A stretch of 7,183 bases of DNA from Spirosoma sp. (GTDB lineage: Bacteria > Bacteroidota > Bacteroidia > Cytophagales > Spirosomataceae): the NCBI GenBank assembly GCA_028288385.1, contig JAQBNX010000436.1, positions 1 to 7,183 on the forward strand, in the 5' to 3' direction. Made by a program: the position numbers and the translations under genes. Below, piece after piece: positions 1-5,138 of the stretch (positions are counted from its first letter, which is position 1; each line of letters starts with the position of its first letter). The notes under the pieces are model-generated. The model saw nothing but the letters and a program-made list of their open reading frames with translations, was not told where the DNA came from and did no database searches.

Positions 1-1617
1 GGTTGTTAGGGCAAACACCGATGTCACGACCAATACCATGTAGACTGGGTTCTTGATCTCGCCAAAGGCGATCAGGGCCGCGCTCATGAGCAGCGTAAGA
101 ATACCGGGTGTAATGAGCGCGTCCCATTTTTTATTGTCTAGTTTGCGCCACCACATGTACTGGCCGATACCTGTCAGCAGAGCGATAACCGCAAAAAACC
201 AAATCTGAAATTTGCTGTAGTGTGCTGGCTGATCGGCCGGTAGGGCTAAGTTCGATATTTTGCCAAAGGCTTCCAGAATCTTGTTATAGACCGGGATAGA
301 CGTAGTGGCAATGACCTGAAAAGCCGCCAGACACAGCACCGTGGCGCCAATAAATACCCAGAACTCTTTAGTGTAAACCGAAGCCTCATCGGCGTCGCTC
401 GGTATGTGCTTCCATTTAACAACCGCCAGTACAATGGCCATGACCACGAACGCCAGCAGGTAAAGCAATATTTGCCCGGACAAGCCTAAGTCGGTAAACG
501 AGTGAACGGATGCATTACCCAAGATACCGCTACGTGCCAGAAAGGTAGAGTACAGAATGAGCAGAAACTGAGCGATGGTCAGGATAATGGCCGTTTTTAA
601 GCCTGTCGACGAGCGTTTGGCAATGAGCATCGTGTGCAGGGAGGCAATCATCACCAGCCAGGGCACGTACACCGCATTTTCAACGGGGTCCCAGTTCCAG
701 TATCCACCAAAGTTGAGGGTTTCATAGGCCCAGTAACCACCCATCAGAATGCCGATGCCGAGAATCATCGCTCCGAAGAGCGTCCAGGGCAGGGCAGGCC
801 GAATCCATTCGAGTGGTTGGTTGCGCCACAGTCCGGCAATGCAATAAGCAAACGGCACGAGCGTCAGGGCAAAACCCAAAAACAGGGTGGGTGGGTGAAT
901 AACCATCCAGTAGTTCTGGAGCAGCGGGTTCAGGCCATTGCCATCTTTTGGAACGAACGTTGGATCGGCCGTGAAAATCGGCGCATCGGGCATAGCTTCT
1001 TTCAGCAGCAGAAACGGTGACGAACCAATCTTGAACGTATCACCGAAAACAACACCTAGGATCATCGACGCCAGAAATGCCTGCACAAGTGCAAAGATGG
1101 TCATCATGGGCGCTTCCCACTGGCTGCCGCTTTTTCGGGTCAGAATGGCACCGAGTACGGCGTTCCAGAATAGCCAGAGCAGAAACGAACCTTCCTGGCC
1201 TTCCCAGAAGCAGGAAATCATGTACTGGACGGGCAGCGCCAGCGACGAGTGGCTCCAGGCGTAGTGATACTCGAAGTAGTGGTTATAAATGATCCAGTAC
1301 AGGCTAACACCAACACCCAGTACGGCAAAGCCATGGATGTAAAACGCCCACCGAGCCAGCGTTCGCCAATCGTCTTTTTCGCCAATCGATGCCCCGGCTT
1401 TATCTGCCAGCTTCGCAGGAACTTTTCGCTTCGTGATTTTACCCCCAAAGCTCGACTCACCCGCAAAGGCTAGCTGAGGCTCTTCAGTTACTACAGCTTG
1501 TTTAGTGTTGCGCCGGCCTAGCGCTGACAGAAAATAAGCGACCGTTGCCACCAAAGCAGTAACGAACGAAAGGATAACGAAAAAATGGCCGAGTTGCCCG
1601 ACTGTGTTGTGTATCAT
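1..1617 (-). CDS. ccmF: CcmF, cytochrome c heme lyase subunit (partial, C-terminus off left edge)
   Basis: CcmF is the large polytopic membrane protein that takes heme from holo-CcmE and ligates it to apocytochrome c at the periplasmic face. The reading frame is open from ATG at 1617 to base 1, giving 539 codons with no stop. Visible family marks are FWEGQEGSFLLW (about residues 138-149), WMVIHPPTLFLGF with candidate heme-ligand His241, the WWD heme-handling region GGYWAYETLNFGGYWNWDPVEN (split here: GGYWAYE from 293, FGGYWNWDPVEN to 314), His328, and LARSG...VHSF with His372. These conserved histidines match the family's heme-ligand pattern. A long basic loop (about residues 40-80, KITKRKVPAK) separates the first two membrane segments. 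The start lies 3 bases after the ccmE stop, so the two are very likely co-transcribed and translationally coupled. Family members usually run well past 600 residues, so the C-terminal part is missing here. Confidence 0.95.
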   Translation of the reverse strand, partial: MIHNTVGQLGHFFVILSFVTALVATVAYFLSALGRRNTKQAVVTEEPQLAFAGESSFGGKITKRKVPAKLADKAGASIGEKDDWRTLARWAFYIHGFAVLGVGVSLYWIIYNHYFEYHYAWSHSSLALPVQYMISCFWEGQEGSFLLWLFWNAVLGAILTRKSGSQWEAPMMTIFALVQAFLASMILGVVFGDTFKIGSSPFLLLKEAMPDAPIFTADPTFVPKDGNGLNPLLQNYWMVIHPPTLFLGFALTLVPFAYCIAGLWRNQPLEWIRPALPWTLFGAMILGIGILMGGYWAYETLNFGGYWNWDPVENAVYVPWLVMIASLHTMLIAKRSSTGLKTAIILTIAQFLLILYSTFLARSGILGNASVHSFTDLGLSGQILLYLLAFVVMAIVLAVVKWKHIPSDADEASVYTKEFWVFIGATVLCLAAFQVIATTSIPVYNKILEAFGKISNLALPADQPAHYSKFQIWFFAVIALLTGIGQYMWWRKLDNKKWDALITPGILTLLMSAALIAFGEIKNPVYMVLVVTSVFALTT

Positions 1618-1620
1618 CTT

Positions 1621-2061
1621 TTACAATTGTGCCGTTTTTGCTTCGTGCTCCGTTGTCTCCAGCTTATCGTTCTGGTATTTAGAAGGGCACTTGAGCAGAA
1701 TTTTGTTGCACTGGAAATGATCGCCCTGCATAGCGCCGATCACTACAATCTGCTCTGCACTACCAAAATCCTGTGGTTTTGGGTTATTAAAAATTACCTT
1801 CTCGGCCCGCTGCTCTTTGTCGACAAGCGTAAACTCGAAGTGATTAGGATCAATGGCCGGATTATACAGCATATCCGTAATACGGCCCTGCGCATCCTTC
1901 TGCACTTTACCAACAACGTGAATCATCTTGTCGTCGCCTTCTTTGGCGAGTTCGCTGGCCTGTTTGAACGTAACATACGAACTGGCGTCACCCGCCGTAG
2001 AAACGATGATGCCAATGGCCAGCGCAATGACGACGATTCCGAAAATGTGAGAAAGTTTCAT
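1621..2061 (-). CDS. ccmE: CcmE, periplasmic heme chaperone, CxxxY variant
   Basis: CcmE receives heme from CcmC and hands it to CcmF. The protein is 146 residues, close to normal length. It has one N-terminal membrane anchor (about residues 5-22) followed by an OB-fold-type periplasmic domain: GKVQKD near 51-56, a central FEFTLVD strand near 75-81, and VVIGAMQGDHF near 106-116. The conserved C-terminal heme-binding block reads ILLKCPSKY (121-129). In the E. coli protein the same place reads LAKHDENY, with a histidine that binds heme covalently, so here Cys125 takes its place and Tyr129 is kept. A CxxxY form is known from archaea and some bacteria such as Desulfovibrio. A second cysteine is Cys118. 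The gene sits between the ccmD-like gene (58 bases upstream) and ccmF (3 bases downstream). The ATG is the start of a typical anchor, MKLSHIFGIVV. Confidence 0.95.
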   Translation of the reverse strand: MKLSHIFGIVVIALAIGIIVSTAGDASSYVTFKQASELAKEGDDKMIHVVGKVQKDAQGRITDMLYNPAIDPNHFEFTLVDKEQRAEKVIFNNPKPQDFGSAEQIVVIGAMQGDHFQCNKILLKCPSKYQNDKLETTEHEAKTAQL

Positions 2062-2123
2062 ATGGGTTTAACGGTTTGTCTTTTATTGTTTCCGGTCTGG
2101 AAAATGGCAATCCACGAACTCAT
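2058..2123 (-). CDS. Possible 21-codon bridging ORF between ccmD-like gene and ccmE
   Basis: A short frame starts at an ATG whose ATGA overlaps the stop of the ccmD-like gene. It ends in a TGA that overlaps the ccmE ATG in the same ATGA arrangement. It codes for 21 residues beginning MSSWIAIFQTGNN and ending in a basic tail (KRQTVKPI). I recognise no family. The double 4-base overlap suggests that ribosomes ending on ccmD could re-initiate here and be passed to ccmE, coupling translation across what would otherwise be a 58-base gap. It could equally be chance. No clear Shine-Dalgarno sequence is present, as expected for this phylum. Confidence 0.3.
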   Translation of the reverse strand: MSSWIAIFQTGNNKRQTVKPI

Positions 2124-2374
2124 AAACTATAGTTAGTCTTCTTTTCCTTTACTTCCTTTTCTAGTTTACCGATCTGACGATCGAGCCGGATAAGGTAAAA
2201 AATTATCCCTGCAAAGACAGCGGCAATAACGGCTACTACCACCCAAATTTTACCATCGGCCCGAAGCCGGTCAGCCATCTCAACCCCATTGGCAACGGGT
2301 TGCTGGGCCAAGAGATTCTGACTGAACAGGAGTAGAGCCGCCAAAAAGGCTTTTGTTGAAAAAGACAGTCGCAT
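2120..2374 (-). CDS. ccmD: CcmD-like small membrane protein (alternative CcmD family)
   Basis: An 84-residue protein with an N-terminal signal-like hydrophobic stretch (about residues 8-22, ending LLAQQ), a short polar linker, a second membrane helix (about 43-62, IWVVVAVIAAVFAGIIFYLI) and a charged, lysine-rich tail (DRQIGKLEKEVKEKK) predicted to be helical. Its position between ccmC and ccmE, and the layout MADRLRADGKIW-helix-RLDRQI-KLEKE, match the alternative CcmD family found in Bacteroidota. CcmD of System I is a small helix that helps release holo-CcmE from the CcmABC complex; by analogy this one should act at the CcmC-CcmE step. Proteobacterial CcmD lacks the signal-like N-terminus, so similarity is mostly in layout and context. 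It lies 68 bases after ccmC. Confidence 0.82.
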   Translation of the reverse strand: MRLSFSTKAFLAALLLFSQNLLAQQPVANGVEMADRLRADGKIWVVVAVIAAVFAGIIFYLIRLDRQIGKLEKEVKEKKTNYSL

Positions 2375-2442
2375 GGGTGTATTAAATGGCTATAAAATTA
2401 ACGCAAAAAGGAGCTAAATCATTCGGCTATACTTGCCCGGAT

Positions 2443-3102
2443 TTAATTCTCTAAAACCGCCCTGATCCGGCGCATCCTGACGCGCAGTTCGGTAATCCAT
2501 ACGCCAAGCAAGGTAAACCCAATGACGGCTGGATAAAACACCATCCGCATGTGGCTGTCCATATCATACTGGCCAAATGCCGGGTTGCCACCATTGCCCG
2601 GGTGGAGTGAGTCGGTCAGACGTGGGACAATGAATATGAGCGGGATGAATACCGCAAAGGCAAAGATGTTGTACACCGCTGAAATGCGGGCACGACGCTG
2701 TTCATCATCGAATGAGCCGCGCAGAATCAGGTACGCAAAGTACATCAGCATCCCCACGGCTACACTGTTCAGTTTAGGGTCATTTGGCCAGGGTTCGCCC
2801 CAGGTAAAATTGGCCCATAGTGAACCGGTCAGGCATCCCAGTAAACCAAATAAAATGGCTGTATTGGCGAACTCAACTGCCACCAGATCATCATCGATCC
2901 GGCCACTACGTAAATACCGGATTGAATAAATACACGAGGTCAGCAACAGAATGATCATCCCGAACCAGAGCGGCACGTGGAAATACACGTTACGAATGCT
3001 CTCGTTTAAAATTGGCTGGCGCGGCACCACGCCAAGCAAGCCCTGCAACACTACGTACGTTAAAATCAAGACCCCCAGGGCCTTCCACCAGTATGTTTTC
3101 AT
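2443..3102 (-). CDS. ccmC: CcmC, heme handling/export membrane protein
   Basis: CcmC is the polytopic protein that presents heme to CcmE on the periplasmic side. It is 219 residues, with six likely membrane segments (about 8-26, 45-62, 80-96, 114-128, 143-160, 188-204). The two expected heme-ligand histidines are visible: His42 in VYFHVPLW and His167 in TDSLHPGNGGNPAF. The WWD motif is degenerate: TWGEPWPNDPKLN (about 100-112) has tryptophans only at 101 and 105, where the E. coli motif WGTWWVWD has four. From memory, WPNDPKLN-type motifs recur in Bacteroidota CcmC, so this is probably lineage-specific and not decay. The ATG at 3102 overlaps by one base the stop of a possible 8-codon ORF. ccmB lies 76 bases upstream; no strong promoter is visible between them. 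Confidence 0.93.
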   Translation of the reverse strand: MKTYWWKALGVLILTYVVLQGLLGVVPRQPILNESIRNVYFHVPLWFGMIILLLTSCIYSIRYLRSGRIDDDLVAVEFANTAILFGLLGCLTGSLWANFTWGEPWPNDPKLNSVAVGMLMYFAYLILRGSFDDEQRRARISAVYNIFAFAVFIPLIFIVPRLTDSLHPGNGGNPAFGQYDMDSHMRMVFYPAVIGFTLLGVWITELRVRMRRIRAVLEN

Positions 3103-3128
3103 CAGTAGCTCGGATGTTGATCCGCCAT
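3102..3128 (-). other. Possible 8-codon upstream ORF abutting ccmC
   Basis: Just upstream of ccmC, an ATG opens an eight-residue frame (MADQHPSY) whose TGA shares its last base with the ccmC ATG, in a TGATG arrangement. It could deliver ribosomes to ccmC by termination-reinitiation, or be a chance frame. Nothing else supports it. Confidence 0.2.
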
Positions 3129-3178
3129 TTTAGTGTCTTTTCCACGAACAACTTTTCTATGAACTCGTCCGCATTACG

Positions 3179-3853
3179 TTAACTCCTCCACAAGAACGGA
3201 AACAGCAGCCATGACAGGGTTAGCACGATGGCGTCGATTGCCAGCACCGTCCCGATTTCATTAACGCTCTCGCCCCGGTCAAGGCCGTCGAGTGCATTTT
3301 TTGATAGTTTCAGCAACATCAGCAACAAGGGCAGAATAATTGGGAAACTCAGCACCGCCATCAGCGTAGCCGGATTTTCTGCCTTGCTGGCAATGCCCGA
3401 CACCAGCGTTAGCGAAGCCGCAAACCCCACGGCTCCCAGTACCAGCGTCAGCACGTAAAGCGGTAGGTCCTGTACGGGAGTGCCCAGCACGAATGAATAC
3501 GTAGCAAACCCCAGTAACGTCAGCACCAGCATCAGGACCGTGTTGTAGGCAATCTTTGACAAAATAATCTGCTGCGGACTAACCAGCGTATAGTAATACA
3601 ATTGCCGCCCGGGCCGCTCCTGCACAAAGCTCTTGGCAATGGCGTTGATGGCTGTAAACAACAGAATAATCCAAAAAAGCGTGTTCCAGACAATGGGTGT
3701 TAGCTGCCCCCGTCGGGCGTTGAAACTCAGGTAACAGACAAACACAGCCCCGACAATGTAGAGCACCATGCCATTGAGTGCGTAGCGCTGCCGCCATTCC
3801 AGCAGAAACTCTTTCTGCATCAGGGCCCCCATCTGCCGTACCGATTGTACCAT
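3179..3853 (-). CDS. ccmB: CcmB, membrane subunit of the heme-maturation ABC transporter
   Basis: CcmB is the membrane-spanning partner of the ATPase CcmA in the CcmABCD complex, which drives release of holo-CcmE. The protein is 224 residues, usual for the family. It has an amphipathic N-terminus (MQKEFLLEWRQRYALNG, about 12-28) and about six membrane segments (30-46, 55-73, 102-124, 132-155, 162-182, 203-222). Between the second and third lies the conserved loop FVQERPGRQLYYYTLVSPQQI (76 onward), the CcmB counterpart of an ABC-2 coupling loop. The ATG at 3853 follows a good Bacteroidota-type promoter, so this is the first gene of the ccm operon. ccmA is not upstream: the next gene is a divergent transporter. 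The ATPase must be encoded elsewhere or replaced. Confidence 0.92.
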   Translation of the reverse strand: MVQSVRQMGALMQKEFLLEWRQRYALNGMVLYIVGAVFVCYLSFNARRGQLTPIVWNTLFWIILLFTAINAIAKSFVQERPGRQLYYYTLVSPQQIILSKIAYNTVLMLVLTLLGFATYSFVLGTPVQDLPLYVLTLVLGAVGFAASLTLVSGIASKAENPATLMAVLSFPIILPLLLMLLKLSKNALDGLDRGESVNEIGTVLAIDAIVLTLSWLLFPFLWRS

Positions 3854-3872
3854 ACTTTGTCGTGAGATTCCG

Positions 3873-3903
3873 CAAATTTACGGTGGAACGGCGATGCTAA
3901 AAA
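3873..3903 (-). promoter_or_regulatory. Predicted Bacteroidota-type promoter of the ccmBCDEF operon
   Basis: On the minus strand, TAAATTTG at 3880-3873 is a perfect match to the Bacteroidota -7 element TAnnTTTG. A T-run (TTTTT, 3903-3899) lies 18 bases upstream, where a TTTG or TTG -33 element is expected; it lacks the G. Transcription would begin a few bases past 3873, giving a short leader before the ATG at 3853. Confidence 0.6.
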
Positions 3904-3912
3904 GAAAAGTCT

Positions 3913-3920
3913 GCTATTTG
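3913..3920 (+). promoter_or_regulatory. Weak candidate -7 element for the TSUP gene
   Basis: GCTATTTG on the plus strand matches only the TTTG half of TAnnTTTG and is followed by CGG, as is the ccmB promoter on the other strand (TTTGCGG in both). It lies 8 bases before the TSUP ATG, which would leave almost no leader. No -33 partner is evident. The real promoter of this gene remains uncertain. Confidence 0.2.
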
Positions 3921-3928
3921 CGGGCCGT

Positions 3929-4693
3929 ATGGACTCAACCACTCTCATTACGCTTTGTCTCTTCTCATTTCTGGCTGGTTTTGTCGATGCCATCATTGGC
4001 GGGGGTGGTCTGATTCAAACGCCTGCTTTGCTATTTACACTGCCTCAGTACCCGGTGCCAACGCTGATTGGAACCACTAAGATTCCTTCGCTGGCCGGCA
4101 GCCTCATGGGTGCTTTTCAATACACCCGGCGGGTGGTCGTAGCCGGGCGATTTATCGGACCGATGATGGCCCTTGCCTTTGGTACGTCGTGGCTTGGTTC
4201 GTGGACACTAACCCAGGTGCCAAACACCCTCATGAAGCCGTTTGCGGGCTTAATTCTAGTAGCAGTATTCGTCTATACGCTCACTAAGAAAGATTTTGGG
4301 CAGGTGCCGCTACGGACTGTGTCCGCCAGTCAACAGCGGATCCGAATGGGACTGATGGGTGCCGGACTGGGTTTCTACGACGGATTCTTCGGACCGGGAA
4401 CCGGTAGTTTTTTAGTGCTTGGGTTCATTGCACTCATAGGCTTCGACTTTTTGAAGGCCAGTGCTCATGCTAAACTGGTTAATGTAGCTACAAACCTTGC
4501 CAGCACGCTGTTTTTCATTAACAAAGGCGGTTTACTCTACGTAGTGGCGTTGCCCATGGCGGCTGCAAACCTGTCGGGGGCGTTTCTGGGTGCCCGGCTG
4601 GCCATTCTAAAAGGAAATCAATTTATCCGGGTATTCTTTCTGGTGGTGATTGCCACCACCATTCTGCGGTTCGGGTGGGACTTGGTAAAGTGA
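3929..4693 (+). CDS. TSUP (TauE/SafE/YfcA-like) membrane transporter
   Basis: A 254-residue, very hydrophobic protein of the sulfite exporter TauE/SafE superfamily (PF01925), with about eight membrane segments arranged as two related halves. The halves carry the glycine-rich family motifs GFVDAIIGGGGLIQTPALL (from residue 17) and GFYDGFFGPGTGSFL (148-162), and a conserved AHAKLVNVATNLAS (179-192). The first motif is closest to the YfcA type. Family members move small, often sulfur-containing or organic anions, but the substrate cannot be read from sequence. The ATG at 3929 gives a normal length and the full first membrane segment. The gene is divergent from ccmB (75 bases between starts) and followed by feoA after 111 bases, so a role near heme, sulfur or iron metabolism is possible but only inferred from position. 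Confidence 0.9.
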   Translation: MDSTTLITLCLFSFLAGFVDAIIGGGGLIQTPALLFTLPQYPVPTLIGTTKIPSLAGSLMGAFQYTRRVVVAGRFIGPMMALAFGTSWLGSWTLTQVPNTLMKPFAGLILVAVFVYTLTKKDFGQVPLRTVSASQQRIRMGLMGAGLGFYDGFFGPGTGSFLVLGFIALIGFDFLKASAHAKLVNVATNLASTLFFINKGGLLYVVALPMAAANLSGAFLGARLAILKGNQFIRVFFLVVIATTILRFGWDLVK

Positions 4694-4716
4694 AAAAGAC
4701 ATTTTCTCTGATCGCT

Positions 4717-4748
4717 CTTGCAACAACAAACTTTCCGCCGTAAACTTG
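4717..4748 (+). promoter_or_regulatory. Predicted Bacteroidota-type promoter of feoAB
   Basis: CTTG at 4717-4720 serves as the -33 element (TTG core), followed by a 20-base spacer and TAAACTTG at 4741-4748, one mismatch from TAnnTTTG. The spacing fits the TTG-N17-23-TAnnTTTG pattern known from this phylum. Transcription would begin near 4753-4756, leaving a leader of about 50 bases before feoA. Confidence 0.55.
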
Positions 4749-4750
4749 CG

Positions 4751-4773
4751 TTAATTAAATTGAATCTAAATAA
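4751..4773. promoter_or_regulatory. Imperfect palindrome, candidate iron-responsive operator
   Basis: Half-sites TTAATTAAATT (4751-4761) and AATCTAAATAA (4763-4773) flank a central G and pair at 9 of 11 positions. The site begins two bases after the predicted -7 element and covers the likely transcription start, where a metal-dependent repressor such as a Fur or DtxR family protein would block transcription. Only 2 of 23 bases are G or C, so some symmetry is expected by chance. The regulator is not identified. Confidence 0.35.
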
Positions 4774-4804
4774 AGATAGCCGTCTCGCACCGGCACCTAA
4801 GGCC

Positions 4805-5032
4805 ATGAGCAAGCGCAGTGTAGCTGACCTTAAACCAGGAGAACGAGCCACCATTGAGTCGTTCAATGACCAGTTAATGTCGCTCAAATTGCTTGAGATG
4901 GGTTGTTTGCCGGGTGCTGAAGTATGCCTGCACTGCAAAGCACCTCTTGGCGACCCCATCTGCCTGAATGTGTCGGGTTACTGCCTGTCGATGCGTCGGT
5001 CCGAAGCGGCTACGATACTGATTGAGAATTAA
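4805..5032 (+). CDS. feoA: FeoA, ferrous iron transport accessory protein
   Basis: FeoA is a small cytoplasmic SH3-like protein that assists the FeoB iron channel. With the ATG at 4805 it is 75 residues, the usual length, and shows the whole family pattern: VADLKPGERATI near the start, LKLLEMGCLPGAEV (28-40), KAPLGDPI (45-52) and GYCLSMRRSEAATILI (58-73). An in-frame TTG at 4718 would add 29 residues, but that stretch covers the predicted promoter and operator, so it is rejected. Unusually, the protein has five cysteines (34, 41, 44, 53, 60), including a C-x-x-C at 41-44; FeoA proteins usually have few or none. feoB follows after 106 bases on the same strand. Confidence 0.93.
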   Translation: MSKRSVADLKPGERATIESFNDQLMSLKLLEMGCLPGAEVCLHCKAPLGDPICLNVSGYCLSMRRSEAATILIEN

Positions 5033-5040
5033 ACGTTGTT

Positions 5041-5056
5041 GGTGGTTGGGTGTTGG
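5041..5056 (+). other. Possible two-tetrad G-quadruplex in the feoA-feoB spacer
   Basis: GGTGGTTGGGTGTTGG starts 9 bases after the feoA stop. Four G-tracts of two or three separated by 1-4 bases could fold into a two-layer G-quadruplex in the coding-strand DNA or the mRNA. Two-layer structures are marginal in stability. Confidence 0.3.
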
Positions 5057-5064
5057 AGTTTTTG

Positions 5065-5129
5065 GTGTTTACGTCCGGGGTAGCCAGCGATAAACACGCA
5101 GGCGCTCACACACGCAGAAACACAAACAC
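5065..5129 (+). promoter_or_regulatory. Alternative hairpins and AC-rich leader before feoB
   Basis: GTGTTTA (5065-5071) pairs perfectly with TAAACAC (5091-5097) around a 19-base loop. The same GTGTTT could instead pair with either of two further AAACAC copies at 5118-5123 and 5124-5129, just upstream of the feoB TTG at 5139. If transcribed with feoA, these pairings are mutually exclusive and would differ in how exposed the feoB start is. The AC-rich tract itself may act as an unstructured ribosome loading region. There is no T-run after the hairpin, so it is not a standard terminator. Confidence 0.3.
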
Positions 5130-5138
5130 ACCGCGTCC

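Noticed and set aside
634..1264. Plus-strand frames of 128 and 108 codons
   Set aside because: They are antisense to the conserved core of ccmF, including the WWD region and heme histidines, and show no family resemblance.
1585..2136. 183-codon plus-strand open frame
   Set aside because: It lies opposite ccmE, whose protein is clearly recognisable; the frame's translation is cysteine- and arginine-rich without family features, so it is an antisense shadow.
2549..2929. 126-codon plus-strand frame
   Set aside because: It is antisense to ccmC, which carries conserved histidines and a full set of membrane segments.
4718..4804. TTG-initiated 29-residue N-terminal extension of FeoA
   Set aside because: It would be coded by the predicted promoter and palindrome, is polar and unlike any FeoA, and the ATG at 4805 gives the normal family length.
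4618..4959. 113-codon minus-strand frame across the TSUP/feoA junction
   Set aside because: It overlaps two recognised genes and the predicted feo promoter on the other strand, and resembles nothing.
5065..5097. Rho-independent terminator between feoA and feoB
   Set aside because: The 7-base stem has a long 19-base loop and no T-run after it, so it does not fit a terminator.
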